The notes: a model not told the origin generated them from the sequence alone. A stretch of 64,000 bases of DNA from an uncultured bacterium (GCA_949292185.1 CASEYP010000020.1:83515-147514); one strand, 5' to 3'. Shown: positions 35,755 through 44,923, counted from the stretch's first letter. Numbers and translations: made by a program.

Positions 35755-38730
35755 TTATGCGGACAAAGTAAATATTTCGTAAATTTCTTCGTCTGAAAGT
35801 TCTGTAATAATCTTTTCGCCTTCGTAAACAGCTAAGTCTGCTAATTCTTTTTTAGATTTCAGCATTTCATCAATTTTTTCTTCAAAGGTACCTAACGTAA
35901 TCATTCTATGAACCATTACGTTCTTATCTTGACCGATACGATAAGTTCTATCTGTTGCTTGATCTTCAACAGCAGGATTCCACCACAAGTCGTAGTGAAT
36001 AACATTTGTTGCTTTTGTTAAGTTCAAACCTGTTCCACCTGCTTTTAATGATAATATCATTATCTTAGATTCATCATCAGTTTGGAATTTTTCGATTAAG
36101 TTTTCTCTTTGAGAAACTGTTAAGCTTCCGTGGAAGAATAGAGGGTCTGTGTTACATTCTTGAGAAATTACTTTGCATAAAATGTCGCCCATTTCTTTAT
36201 ATTGAGTAAAGATAAGTGTCTTTTCTCCATTATCAAGAATGCTTTGTAATAAATCTAAGCATTTTTCAAGTTTACCTGACATTTCTCTGCCCATTTCACC
36301 TGATTTTAAGAATTGATATGGGTGGTTGCAGATTTGTTTTAGAGCAGTAATAAGTTTGAAGATATTTCCTCGTCTGTTAACTCCGGTAAATCCGCTTATT
36401 TTTGCCATCATTTCGTTTAATGTCTTTTCATATAATACTGCCTGCATCTTAGATAAGTAACAGTATTCGTTCAATACCATCTTTTCAGGTAAGTCTGAGA
36501 TTACGTGCTTATCAGTTTTTAATCTCCTTAATACGAATGGTGAAATTGACATTCTAAGTTTATTTGCTCTTGAATTTTCTTTAAATCTTTCAATAGGTAT
36601 TGCATAACTCTTTTGGAATTCTCTAAGTGAACCAAGATAACCTTTGTTGATAAAATCAAATATACTCCATAATTCGGTTAATCTGTTTTCTACAGGAGTA
36701 CCTGTCATTGCAATTTTTACATCTGATTTTAGAAGTTTTATTGCTAATGTTTGAGCGGTATCAGGGTTTTTGATATTTTGAGCTTCATCAACAATAATTA
36801 CGCTCCAAGAATGTTTCTTTAACTCTTCAACATCAATTCTCATAATTGCGTAAGTTGTTAGAATTACATCGTGTTCAACATCAAGTTTTCTATCTGCACC
36901 GTGATATATTACGGCATCAAGGGTTGGTGCAAACATTTGTAATTCTTTCATCCAGTTACCCATAAGTGTTGTTGGGCATATTACTAATACAGGTTTTTTA
37001 AGTTTGCCTTCTTCTTTCATTTTTAGAAGTAAGCTTATAACCTGAATAGTTTTACCTAATCCCATATCATCTGCCATACAAGCTCCAAAGCCTTTTGAAA
37101 CATTTGTCCATAACCATTTTAAACCGACTTCTTGGTATGGTCTTAATTCTCCGTTCAAAGTTTTTGGAACACTAACATCAACAGGTTTTGTGAAATCTGA
37201 TAGAACTCTTGCAAATGCTGCATCATAATCAAAATCATATTGTTCAAATTGTCCTGATAGTGATGCGTGGATAAGTTCCATTCTGGACATTGATTTAAGA
37301 TTTGATTTTGCAATTTGTTCAAAAATCTTTTTACTTTCTTCTTGGTCAATCAAAACATATTTATTTTTGTATTTGATAAGTCCATTATTGGTTTCAAGAA
37401 GTTTTTTGTATTCTTCAATAGAAATTCTTTCATCACCCAAAGCAATTTCGTATGAAAAATCTAATATATCATCAAGTAAAATCTTAGAAGATGATGTATT
37501 ATTGATTAAATCTGCCAAATTTTGTGATCTTGAAGCTTTAACTTTTGCATTAATAGAGGCTCTTGGGATTATGATATTTGCAAGTTCTTTTGGTAATATA
37601 ACTTCAATTTGAGCTTTTTGAAGATAATATGCAGTTTGTGTAATGATTTTATAAACTTCATTCAAATTCAAATCAAGATAAAGTTTATCTTCATCTTCAA
37701 ATAGATTTTCCAATTCAGGCATATAACGAAGAGCATAATTTAATTGTTTTTCTACAATTCTTGAAATATCTGAAGCTTTAGCTCCAAATACATCTTCATC
37801 TGTGTATAATTTGTCAATTAAAACGCTTTCATTAGTTTTTCTGTTTTTAATATAGACTTTGAGTCTAAATAATTCATCTTCAATTTTTTCAATTTTAAAG
37901 TATGGAATAACGTCATATTTACCCAAATATAGTTCATCGAACCATTGGGCAAAGCTTTCTGCAATATCTTTACCTTTTAATACTGCTCTTTGTTCTAAAT
38001 CTTTTAATAGATAAGTTCCGGATTTAACATCTTTAAATCTATACATTTTAATACCCAAGAACTTATAGATAACATAATTTAAATATGTGTAAATAAATTC
38101 ATAAACGAAATCTTTAGGCTTTTCACCTTCTATGAATAAATCATCAGGCATACATTCTTCGAACTGATTAATAATTCTAGCCATTTTTTGGTTATTTATA
38201 ATTGGTTCATAGACAATTCTAAACATTTGCCCGTAGCGTTTAACTGTAGGGATGAAATACAATTTTTCAATAAGCTTCATAACAAAGTAAGTTAGCTTAT
38301 TAAGGTAAATAAATGTTGGGGATAAATCTGCCAAATCAACAATATTTCCAAATCCTCCAAAATAATCCATAACCAAATCCCAAGCCATAAAGTAACCAAC
38401 CTTATCGCCAAGAACACTTGATTTAAATCTAAATAATGAACCTTTAGATTTTAGATAATATTGGAAATTGTTAGTCGGCGTAACAAAGAATGATAATTTG
38501 CCGCCTTTATTTATTAAATAGAAGTTAGTATTACGAGTTGGAGCATTAGGGCTTAAAAAGACTCCTGCAAATTCATCTTCAATGATTTGATAAATCATAC
38601 TTAATGTGTAGCGGAAATCTTTATTTTTAAAGTATTCAGGGTTTTCGCTTAAATTAAAAAACAATTCATCAACGTTATTCTTTTTAAACGAAAAATCTAT
38701 ATCTAAATTTTCTATTTTATTATCACTCAT
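35755..38730 (-). CDS. SNF2-family ATPase/helicase
   Basis: This 991-residue Swi2/Snf2 protein probably remodels protein-DNA complexes. The first ~520 residues are a bacterial-specific region without recognised motifs. The ATPase core has GLKWL with ADDMGLGKT (Walker A), CPTTLMGNW, DEAQ (motif II) and TGTPVENRL. The second RecA lobe has IFTQYKEMGD, FHGSL, SLKAGGTGLNL and the Q-x-x-D-R-x-x-R-I-G-Q box (DQATDRTYRIGQ). It is one of the longest genes here. It lies downstream of gpmI, behind a terminator. Confidence 0.9.
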   Translation of the reverse strand: MSDNKIENLDIDFSFKKNNVDELFFNLSENPEYFKNKDFRYTLSMIYQIIEDEFAGVFLSPNAPTRNTNFYLINKGGKLSFFVTPTNNFQYYLKSKGSLFRFKSSVLGDKVGYFMAWDLVMDYFGGFGNIVDLADLSPTFIYLNKLTYFVMKLIEKLYFIPTVKRYGQMFRIVYEPIINNQKMARIINQFEECMPDDLFIEGEKPKDFVYEFIYTYLNYVIYKFLGIKMYRFKDVKSGTYLLKDLEQRAVLKGKDIAESFAQWFDELYLGKYDVIPYFKIEKIEDELFRLKVYIKNRKTNESVLIDKLYTDEDVFGAKASDISRIVEKQLNYALRYMPELENLFEDEDKLYLDLNLNEVYKIITQTAYYLQKAQIEVILPKELANIIIPRASINAKVKASRSQNLADLINNTSSSKILLDDILDFSYEIALGDERISIEEYKKLLETNNGLIKYKNKYVLIDQEESKKIFEQIAKSNLKSMSRMELIHASLSGQFEQYDFDYDAAFARVLSDFTKPVDVSVPKTLNGELRPYQEVGLKWLWTNVSKGFGACMADDMGLGKTIQVISLLLKMKEEGKLKKPVLVICPTTLMGNWMKELQMFAPTLDAVIYHGADRKLDVEHDVILTTYAIMRIDVEELKKHSWSVIIVDEAQNIKNPDTAQTLAIKLLKSDVKIAMTGTPVENRLTELWSIFDFINKGYLGSLREFQKSYAIPIERFKENSRANKLRMSISPFVLRRLKTDKHVISDLPEKMVLNEYCYLSKMQAVLYEKTLNEMMAKISGFTGVNRRGNIFKLITALKQICNHPYQFLKSGEMGREMSGKLEKCLDLLQSILDNGEKTLIFTQYKEMGDILCKVISQECNTDPLFFHGSLTVSQRENLIEKFQTDDESKIMILSLKAGGTGLNLTKATNVIHYDLWWNPAVEDQATDRTYRIGQDKNVMVHRMITLGTFEEKIDEMLKSKKELADLAVYEGEKIITELSDEEIYEIFTLSA

Positions 38731-38765
38731 AATTTTCTCTTACTAACTTATATTTCTAACCTTGT

Positions 38766-38797
38766 AAAAAGGTCAGGCTAAAGAGCCTAACCTTTTA
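38766..38797 (-). terminator. Terminator after gpmI
   Basis: On the minus strand AAAAGGTTAGGCT pairs with AGCCTGACCTTTT (one G-U) around CTTT and is followed by T. It lies between gpmI and the SNF2 gene. Confidence 0.85.
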
Positions 38798-38807
38798 TTA
38801 AAATGAA

Positions 38808-40334
38808 TTATTTAATTAATGACTTTCCGGTCATTTCTTTAGGTTGAGTTATACCCAACAACTGTAAAACAGTTGGTGCAACATCACATAAAGCTCCGGT
38901 TTCTCTTAAGCTCATATCTTTAGGGGCATTGATAAGAACAAATGGAACATCATTTGTAGTGTGAGCTGTGTGAGGTTTTCCTGTAGCTTCGTCAACCATT
39001 TCTTCTGAATTTCCGTGATCAGCAGTTAATAGCATAACCACATCATGTGATTTGCAAGCATTAGCAATTTTACCAACGCATTCATCAACGACTTTGCAAG
39101 CTTTTGTAGCAGCTTCAATAACTCCTGTATGACCAACCATATCAGGGTTTGCAAAGTTTACTAAAATGAATTGATATTTCTCATCATCAATAGCTTTTAA
39201 TACGTTGTCGCAAACTTCTTTAGCACTCATTTCAGGTTGCATATCATAAGTTGCAACTTTTGGAGATGGAACAAGAACTCTTGTTTCGTGAGGTTGAGGA
39301 GCATCAATTCCACCGTTAAAGAAGAATGTAACGTGAGCATATTTTTCAGTTTCGGCTGTTCTGAATTGATTTATTCCGTTAGCTTCCAAAACATCACCTA
39401 AGATATTCACTAATTTTTCTTTAGGGAATGCTACAGGGAATGTGAATGTAGCTTCATAACTTGTCATTGTAGTGTAAAGAATGTTTTTAAGAACTTTCTT
39501 TCTCTTAAATCCGTCAAAATCAGCAAAGTTGATAGCTTTTGTAATTTCTCTTGCTCTATCAGGACGATAGTTAAAGAAAATTATAGAATCGTTGTCGTGA
39601 ATTCTTGATTCTTCACCGCCGATAACAGTCGGAAGTACAAATTCATCAGTTTCACCTTTTGCGTAAGATTGTTTAACACCTTCGATAGCAGAAGAAGCTT
39701 TTTCACCTTCACCTAACAACAATGCGTTATAACCTTTTTCAACTCTATCCCAACGATTATCTCTGTCCATAATGTAATAACGACCGATAATTGTTGCAAT
39801 AGGTGGAAGTTTATATTCTTTTAATTCATCTTCAATAACTTGTAAATATTCACAAGCACTGGCAGGTGGCGTATCTCTTCCGTCTAAGAATGCGTGTACA
39901 TATACTTTAGTTAAACCGTTATCTGCAGCCATTTTTATTAAGGCTTCCAAATGTTCAAGTGAAGAGTGAACTCCGCCTGTTGAAACTAAGCCGTATAAAT
40001 GTAATGCTGAGTTATGTTTTTTAGCATGTTCGATTGCAGCCAAGAATTTTTCATTTTTGAAGAATGAACCGTCTTTTATTGCGTTGTTGATTTTAGATAG
40101 ATCTTGGTAAACAATTCTTCCTGCACCTAAGTTCAAGTGTCCAACTTCAGAATTACCCATTTGCCCTTCCGGTAAACCAACATATTCACCTTCAGCTTTA
40201 ATTTTAATAAATTTCCCTTCATGTTCTAATTCAGGAACATTAATAGGATGAGCTAACTTTGTAGCATCATATTTATCAGATCCGGTTGAAATTCCCCAGC
40301 CGTCCATAATACATAGCAAAACTCTTTTAGCCAT
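38808..40334 (-). CDS. gpmI: 2,3-bisphosphoglycerate-independent phosphoglycerate mutase
   Basis: It interconverts 3- and 2-phosphoglycerate in glycolysis using two Mn2+. The 508-residue protein has the metal-binding MDGWG (D11), the phosphoserine nucleophile in GNSEVGH (S62), LDGRDTPP, FNYRPDRARE and TADHGN near the C-terminus. A good AAGGGA ribosome site lies upstream. Its long upstream gap is shared with coaD on the other strand. Confidence 0.95.
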   Translation of the reverse strand: MAKRVLLCIMDGWGISTGSDKYDATKLAHPINVPELEHEGKFIKIKAEGEYVGLPEGQMGNSEVGHLNLGAGRIVYQDLSKINNAIKDGSFFKNEKFLAAIEHAKKHNSALHLYGLVSTGGVHSSLEHLEALIKMAADNGLTKVYVHAFLDGRDTPPASACEYLQVIEDELKEYKLPPIATIIGRYYIMDRDNRWDRVEKGYNALLLGEGEKASSAIEGVKQSYAKGETDEFVLPTVIGGEESRIHDNDSIIFFNYRPDRAREITKAINFADFDGFKRKKVLKNILYTTMTSYEATFTFPVAFPKEKLVNILGDVLEANGINQFRTAETEKYAHVTFFFNGGIDAPQPHETRVLVPSPKVATYDMQPEMSAKEVCDNVLKAIDDEKYQFILVNFANPDMVGHTGVIEAATKACKVVDECVGKIANACKSHDVVMLLTADHGNSEEMVDEATGKPHTAHTTNDVPFVLINAPKDMSLRETGALCDVAPTVLQLLGITQPKEMTGKSLIK

Positions 40335-40719
40335 ATTTAATCCCTTCTTTCTATCTATATACTAGCGAAATTTTAGCAAGAACATGTTTTTTTTTCAATG
40401 GGGCGATTATAGCGAAAATAACATTTTAAACTTGAAAAATTTGCAAAAAAAAGCTTCTTGTGAAAGAAGCTCCTTGGAATTTTTTACAATTCCTCGTGTA
40501 AAAGATTAGTAGGTAGAAAGTAGAAGGTAGTAATGTATATATAAAAAGCATTTATATATCATTTGTATATATCTATAAAGTATTTTTTATATATCAAATT
40601 GCCATATTGCAGATACATGTTTACAAATATTTACATACACTTATAAATGTTGTGTAAGTGCTGTAAAAGTTGAAAAAAAACTTATATTCTACTATAATCA
40701 AGCAAGAAATGAGGAAATT
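40335..40719. other. Intergenic region between gpmI and coaD
   Basis: No gene is visible. It holds a terminator-like hairpin on the minus strand (40445-40472), a second small stem GGAATT/AATTCC (40475-40493), a purine-rich direct repeat (GTAGAAAGTAGAAGGTAG near 40512) and three TATATATC copies (40550-40600). On the plus strand near coaD an imperfect inverted repeat CACTTA/TAAGTG is present. Confidence 0.5.
40445..40472 (-). terminator. Orphan terminator, possible end of a small RNA
   Basis: On the minus strand AGCTTCTT pairs with AAGAAGCT and is followed by eight T. No gene lies upstream of it on that strand before the divergent coaD, so it probably ends a short untranslated RNA starting within 40500-40650. 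Confidence 0.6.
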
Positions 40720-41193
40720 ATGAAAATTGCAATATATCCGGGTAGCTTTGACCCGATAACAAAAGGACATTTAGATATTTTAAAAAGTGCTGCAAGTATT
40801 TTTGACAAAGTTATTATTGCAGTTGCTCATAATGGTGAAAAAAAAGGTTTTTTAACAGTTGATGAAAGGGTTGAACTTATTAAAAAAAGTATTCCGCACT
40901 TGAGTAACGTTGAGGTGGATGCGTTTGAGGGTTTGACTATTGAATATGCAAAAAAACGTGGGGCAGAAGTTTTGATTAGAGGACTTCGTGCTGTTTCAGA
41001 TTTTGAATATGAAATGCAGTTATCTCAAACAAACAGCGCGCTGTGCGAAGATATTAAAACTGTATTCTTAATCACAAAACCTAAATATAACTTTATATCT
41101 TCAAGCACAATTAAGGAAATACTTGCTAACGGCGGAGATATTTCAAAATTCGTCCCCGAAGCAGTAAATATCTATCTAAAAGAAAGGAAATAA
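40720..41193 (+). CDS. coaD: Phosphopantetheine adenylyltransferase
   Basis: It catalyses the penultimate step of coenzyme A synthesis. The 157-residue nucleotidyltransferase has YPGSFDPITKGHLDI with H17 in the HxGH-like site, IRGLRAVSDFEYE and ISSSTIKE near the C-terminus. A GAGGAA ribosome site precedes the ATG. The stop touches the next gene's ATG, so the two are coupled. Confidence 0.95.
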   Translation: MKIAIYPGSFDPITKGHLDILKSAASIFDKVIIAVAHNGEKKGFLTVDERVELIKKSIPHLSNVEVDAFEGLTIEYAKKRGAEVLIRGLRAVSDFEYEMQLSQTNSALCEDIKTVFLITKPKYNFISSSTIKEILANGGDISKFVPEAVNIYLKERK

Positions 41194-41583
41194 ATGCAAT
41201 TTAGAACAAAAAAAATTATACAAGAGCTTGAAAATAAAATAGAAAAAAGTTATTCTTTACCTATTTTCAGAGGATACGTTGCCGTTAACAAAAGAGGATT
41301 AGAAAAACTTCTTGATGAAATGTATGCAACTTTACCTGTTGATATTCAAGTAGCAAGACAATACCTGAAAAATAGCAGTATAGAATTAAAGAGAAACCAG
41401 CAAAATAGCAATAAAGCAAGTTTATATGATTACCTGAAAAAATTTGAGATAATTATTGAAGAAACTTTGAGTGTAGCATCCTATGTCATATTAAATATTC
41501 GTGAAATTGAAGAATTACTTGATAAAATGTATGAAACTATTCCGGATGAAATAGTAGAAGTTGAAACCTTAAGCAACAAATAA
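41194..41583 (+). CDS. Protein made of two copies of a cyanobacterial-type helical module
   Basis: This 129-residue protein contains two similar units (about 8-50 and 72-120), each ending NKRGLEKLLDEMYATLP or NIREIEELLDKMYETIP. The same unit forms the N-terminus of the next gene. It is linked to coaD with no gap. I infer a small structural protein derived by duplication from its neighbour, without the coiled coil. Confidence 0.7.
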   Translation: MQFRTKKIIQELENKIEKSYSLPIFRGYVAVNKRGLEKLLDEMYATLPVDIQVARQYLKNSSIELKRNQQNSNKASLYDYLKKFEIIIEETLSVASYVILNIREIEELLDKMYETIPDEIVEVETLSNK

Positions 41584-41624
41584 TAAAACATGTTAACATA
41601 TGTAATTACATAGAAAGATAATAT

Positions 41625-41653
41625 TTGACAATTAAAAAGTGCTTATGTAATAT
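41625..41653 (+). promoter_or_regulatory. Sigma70-type promoter
   Basis: A perfect TTGACA (41625-41630) and TAATAT (41648-41653) are 17 bases apart, upstream of the coiled-coil gene at 41693. Confidence 0.6.
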
Positions 41654-41692
41654 ATATAATATAACATGTGAAAGGGATAAGGGATACTAGAG

Positions 41693-42256
41693 ATGCCACA
41701 AAACGGAGTGTATGATTTACTAAAGATGTTAGAAATATCCTTGGATGAAGGGTATTCTGTATTAAAGTACACTGTAGTAAACAAAAGAGAAATAGAAACT
41801 TTAATTGATAGAATATATGCAGCTTTACCTGTTGAAGTTCAAGAGGCAAGATTGTTTTTGAAAAGAAAAGAAGAATTGCAAAATGAAGCTCAACAAAAAG
41901 CTAACAAAATTATACAAGATGCTCAGGCTGAAGCAGACAGAAAACTTTCTGAATCAGATCAAATTAAAGCTATTGAGCGTGAAGGTATAAGAATAAAGAA
42001 TGAAGTAGTTGAAGATTGTGAAAAAATTAAGCATATTGCATTGCAAGATGCTGAAAATATCAGACTTCAAGCTACAGATGAGGCTATGAAAATCAGAGAA
42101 GGCGCTGAATTATATGCAGAGCAAGTTCTTACAAGTTTGGAAGGCAATTTGACGCAATTACAACAAGTTGTTAAAAACGGTCAAATTTATATGGAACAGT
42201 TAAGAACAGATTCAATAGGTAAATACCCTTCTCAAACAACAGCTCCTCGCAATTAG
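41693..42256 (+). CDS. Coiled-coil protein, DivIVA/cyanobacterial type
   Basis: This 187-residue protein has an N-terminal module (about 8-50: LEISLDEGYSV..VVNKREIETLIDRIYAALPVEVQEAR) followed by a long coiled coil (about 55-165) rich in A, E, K and I, like ATP synthase b subunit or DivIVA. Cyanobacterial proteins with the pattern LD-x-LEELIL..LVDEEQLLDQLD..LP look homologous. A role in cell shape or division is inferred only. It follows a gene with the same module duplicated. A terminator ends the cluster. Confidence 0.75.
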   Translation: MPQNGVYDLLKMLEISLDEGYSVLKYTVVNKREIETLIDRIYAALPVEVQEARLFLKRKEELQNEAQQKANKIIQDAQAEADRKLSESDQIKAIEREGIRIKNEVVEDCEKIKHIALQDAENIRLQATDEAMKIREGAELYAEQVLTSLEGNLTQLQQVVKNGQIYMEQLRTDSIGKYPSQTTAPRN

Positions 42257-42275
42257 TTAAAAAGGAATTAATAGT

Positions 42276-42307
42276 AAAAAGACACCCTTTGTTTAGGGTG
42301 TCTTTTT
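42276..42307 (+). terminator. Terminator after the coiled-coil gene
   Basis: AAAAAGACACCCT pairs perfectly with AGGGTGTCTTTTT around a six-base loop. Confidence 0.9.
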
Positions 42308-42467
42308 CTGTCAAAAATGTAGTATTTGTTTACAATTAGTTTGCAATTTATTTTGTTTGGTATAGAATAAAACTATAAGCCGAAAAAGATAGAATGTGTA
42401 ATGTTCACATTCTATTTTAAATAGGAGACAAGTGAATAAAATAAAATAATAGAAGGAAATAAAAACA

Positions 42468-42635
42468 ATGGGTATCAAAGGAAAAAATGACAGAATGGTA
42501 GTTCTAGCCTGCGAAGAATGTAAGGAAAGAAACTACACAACAACAAAAAACAAAAAGAACATTAAAGAAAGATTAGAATTAAACAAATATTGTCCAAAAT
42601 GTCAAAAACACACAACACACAAAGAAACAAAATAG
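42468..42635 (+). CDS. rpmG: 50S ribosomal protein L33
   Basis: This 55-residue basic protein of the large ribosomal subunit starts [18 protein letters not shown]. It has the zinc-ribbon form with two CxxC pairs (C15/C18 and C42/C45). An AAGGA site lies upstream. It heads the order rpmG-tRNA-Trp-secE-nusG-rplK-rplA, which is widely conserved in bacteria. Confidence 0.95.
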   Translation: MGIKGKNDRMVVLACEECKERNYTTTKNKKNIKERLELNKYCPKCQKHTTHKETK

Positions 42636-42690
42636 TCAAAGTGTGTTTTGGACAGGAATTCTAAAAGCAAAAGGGGTAAAAACCCCGCTT

Positions 42691-42763
42691 GCGTCCTTAG
42701 TTCAGTTGGTAGAACGTCGGTCTCCAAAACCGGATGTCGAGGGTTCGAGTCCTTCAGGGCGCG
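42691..42763 (+). tRNA. trnW: tRNA-Trp (CCA)
   Basis: A full cloverleaf of 73 bases with acceptor GCGTCCT/AGGGCGC, D-loop TTCAGTTGGTAGA, anticodon loop centred on CCA and T-loop GGTTCGAGTCC. The 3' CCA is not encoded. It lies between rpmG and secE, as in many bacteria. A small GGGG/CCCC hairpin sits just upstream. Confidence 0.97.
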
Positions 42764-42793
42764 GATTTAACTTTAAAAATAAAGGATTACAAA

Positions 42794-42985
42794 ATGAATC
42801 AAACAGTAGAAGCAATTAAAGCATATTTTAAAGGTGTAAAAACAGAATGGAGCAAGGTTAGCTGGCCTGAAAAACGCCAAGTAGTTACTGAAACTGTTTC
42901 TGTAATTGTGATTGTTTTTGTTTTTACTGTGGCAATATATTTGATGGATCTTTTGTTCAAAGGGTTGCTTAGCCTGATTAAGTAA
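42794..42985 (+). CDS. secE: Preprotein translocase subunit SecE
   Basis: This is the essential small subunit of the SecYEG channel. The single-helix form has 63 residues: an amphipathic region with TEWSKVSWPEKRQV, then one membrane helix VIVIVFVFTVAIYLMDLLF. I place the start at ATG 42794 with AAGGA upstream. Longer frames would run into the tRNA. It is followed by nusG after 30 bases. Confidence 0.95.
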   Translation: MNQTVEAIKAYFKGVKTEWSKVSWPEKRQVVTETVSVIVIVFVFTVAIYLMDLLFKGLLSLIK

Positions 42986-43015
42986 GATATTAAGCAGAAT
43001 TTATAAAGGTGGCTT

Positions 43016-43654
43016 ATGACTAAAAAAGAAAAAACAATGGAAGAACAACTTAATGAAGATGTCTTAGCAGAAAAAGCTGAAGCAGAAGCTAAAGAATCAG
43101 CAGAAAAAGAAGCTAAGGAAGCTAAGAAAAACCAAAAAAGATGGTATATTGTTCATACATATTCAGGATACGAAAACAAGGTAAAAGTAAATCTTGAAAA
43201 ACGTATTGAATATATGAATATGGGAGATAAAATCTTCAGAATAGAAGTTCCTCAAAAAACTGTAACCCAAATGAAGGCTGGTAAAAAACAGGAAAAAGAA
43301 GAAAAAATCTTCCCTGGCTATGTATTAGTTGAAATGATAATGGATGAAGACAGCTGGTATGTAGTAAGACACACTTCAGGTGTTACAAAATTTGTAGGAT
43401 CTGCTAAGAAACCAATCCCTGCAAGAGAAAGTGAAATCAAAAAGATTCTTCACAGATCATCATCTCAAGTTGAAAAAGTTGAATTGGATGTTAAAGCAGG
43501 CGATAAAGTTAGAATTATATCAGGTCCATTTGCAGACTTTGATGCTGACATTATCGAAGTTTACCCAGATAAGTCTAAGTTAAGAGCAAATGTATCAATC
43601 TTCGGTCGTGAAACGCCGGTAGAATTAGAATACAAACAAATAAATAAATTATAA
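43016..43654 (+). CDS. nusG: Transcription termination/antitermination factor NusG
   Basis: It binds RNA polymerase and links it to Rho or the ribosome. The 212-residue protein has a charged ~40-residue N-terminal extension rich in E, K and A, an NGN domain (about 42-150: KRWYIVHTYSGYENKVK, FPGYVLVEM, SGVTKFVG) and a KOW domain (about 158-212: GDKVRIISGPFADFDA). An AAGGTGG site precedes ATG. Confidence 0.95.
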   Translation: MTKKEKTMEEQLNEDVLAEKAEAEAKESAEKEAKEAKKNQKRWYIVHTYSGYENKVKVNLEKRIEYMNMGDKIFRIEVPQKTVTQMKAGKKQEKEEKIFPGYVLVEMIMDEDSWYVVRHTSGVTKFVGSAKKPIPARESEIKKILHRSSSQVEKVELDVKAGDKVRIISGPFADFDADIIEVYPDKSKLRANVSIFGRETPVELEYKQINKL

Positions 43655-43670
43655 TAAGTAAGTACAAATA

Positions 43671-43718
43671 AGGTGGAAGGATTTTCCGAAAGGAAAAACC
43701 GCTTGAACCACAAAAGGA
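43671..43718 (+). promoter_or_regulatory. Leader hairpin motif before rplK
   Basis: GGTGGAAGG is followed by a stem closed by a GAAA tetraloop (TTTTCC-GAAA-GGAAAA) and then CCGCTTGAACCAC, directly ahead of the AAAGGAG ribosome site. TGG/CCA can close an outer helix. The same layout occurs before rplA. It may be a binding site for autoregulation by a ribosomal protein. Confidence 0.6.
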
Positions 43719-43725
43719 GAAAAAA

Positions 43726-44151
43726 ATGGCAAAAAAAGTAGTAGGAAAAATCAAGCTTCAAATCGAAGCAGGTAAAGCAAATCCATCACCACCAGTTGGT
43801 CCGGCTTTAGGTCAACACGGTGTAAACATCATGGATTTTTGTAAGCAATTTAACGCAAAAACTCAAGATAAAGCTGGATATATTATTCCGGTTGTTATTG
43901 ATGTTTATGAAGATAAAAGTTTTACATTCATCATCAAATCACCACCAGCTCCTGTATTAATTAAAAAAGCATTAAATATCTCTAAAGGATCATCTGTTCC
44001 TAACAAAGATAAAGTTGCAGAAATTACAAGAGCACAATTAGAAGAAATCGCAAAAATTAAGATGGACGATTTGAATGCAACAACAATGGAAGCTGCTGTA
44101 AAAATGATAGCAGGTTCATGTCGTGCAATGGGTGTTACTGTTAAAGATTAA
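43726..44151 (+). CDS. rplK: 50S ribosomal protein L11
   Basis: This 141-residue protein of the GTPase-associated centre has the conserved [21 protein letters not shown] start, FIIKSPPA and the C-terminal [10 protein letters not shown]. An AAAGGAG site precedes the ATG. It is followed by rplA after a short structured spacer. Confidence 0.97.
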   Translation: MAKKVVGKIKLQIEAGKANPSPPVGPALGQHGVNIMDFCKQFNAKTQDKAGYIIPVVIDVYEDKSFTFIIKSPPAPVLIKKALNISKGSSVPNKDKVAEITRAQLEEIAKIKMDDLNATTMEAAVKMIAGSCRAMGVTVKD

Positions 44152-44154
44152 TTA

Positions 44155-44191
44155 GATGGAAGGACGAAAGTCCGCTAATACCACGAAAGGG
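44155..44191 (+). promoter_or_regulatory. Leader hairpin motif before rplA
   Basis: ATGGAAGGAC-GAAA-GTCC is followed by GCTAATACCACGAAAGGG, the same order as before rplK: TGGAAGG, a GAAA-capped stem, CCGCT-N-ACCAC, AAAGG. The nine bases GCTAATACC are identical to a conserved segment beside helix 8 of 16S rRNA. It spans the rplK-rplA gap up to the ribosome site. Confidence 0.6.
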
Positions 44192-44200
44192 AAATTAAAA

Positions 44201-44923
44201 ATGTCAAAATTAACTAAAAAACAAAAGAAAATGCAAGAAATGCTTGAAGGTTTTGTTCAACCTTCTACAGCAGTTGATGCAATAAAAAAATTACAAGAAA
44301 TTTCAAAAGAAGTTTCAAAATTTAATGAAACAGTAGAATGTCATATGCGTTTAGGTATTGATGTTCGTCAAGCTGATCAACAAATCAGATCAACAGTTGT
44401 TTTACCTGCAGGTTTAGGTAAAGAAGTAAAAGTTTGTGTTATCGCTAAAGGTGCAAAAGCTACTGAAGCAACTGAAGCTGGTGCAGACTACGCTGGTGCT
44501 GAAGAAATCATTGATAAGATTTCTGGTGGCTGGTTTGATTTTGATACATTGATTGCAACTCCAGATTGTATGGGTATGTTAGGTAAATTAGGTCGTGTTT
44601 TAGGACCTAAAGGTTTAATGCCAAACCCAAAAACTGGTACTGTAACAATGGATATTGCTAAAGCTGTTAAAGATGCTAAAGCTGGTAAAGTTGAATATAG
44701 AGCAGATAAACAAGGTATGATTCACTGCCCTATAGGTAAAATCCAATTTGCTGAAGCAGATTTGATTAAAAACTATGCTACTTTGGCAGAAGCTATTCTT
44801 AAAGCTAAACCAGCTTCAGCAAAAGGTACATTCGTTAAATCAGTTTACTTATCAACTACAATGGGTCCTGGAATCAAATTAGATCCTAAGACTTTTGCAG
44901 CTGAAGTTAAAGAATTAGTTTAA
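44201..44923 (+). CDS. rplA: 50S ribosomal protein L1
   Basis: This protein of the L1 stalk has about 240 residues with [29 protein letters not shown] and [15 protein letters not shown], both hallmark L1 segments (shown here in part). I place the start at ATG 44201 (AAAGGG upstream), because the in-frame ATG at 44156 lies in the structured spacer. A terminator follows directly: rplJ and rplL, the usual next genes, are absent. Confidence 0.96.
   Translation: MSKLTKKQKKMQEMLEGFVQPSTAVDAIKKLQEISKEVSKFNETVECHMRLGIDVRQADQQIRSTVVLPAGLGKEVKVCVIAKGAKATEATEAGADYAGAEEIIDKISGGWFDFDTLIATPDCMGMLGKLGRVLGPKGLMPNPKTGTVTMDIAKAVKDAKAGKVEYRADKQGMIHCPIGKIQFAEADLIKNYATLAEAILKAKPASAKGTFVKSVYLSTTMGPGIKLDPKTFAAEVKELV

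Noticed and set aside
40550..40700. Replication origin
   Set aside because: AT-rich repeats are present, but there is no DnaA-box cluster and no dnaA, dnaN or gyr gene nearby.
42734..42793. Upstream extension of secE
   Set aside because: It runs into tRNA-Trp. The ATG at 42794 has a ribosome site and gives a normal SecE length.
44156..44200. Upstream ATG for rplA
   Set aside because: It lies in the structured spacer shared with rplK. ATG 44201 has an AAAGGG site and matches L1 proteins.
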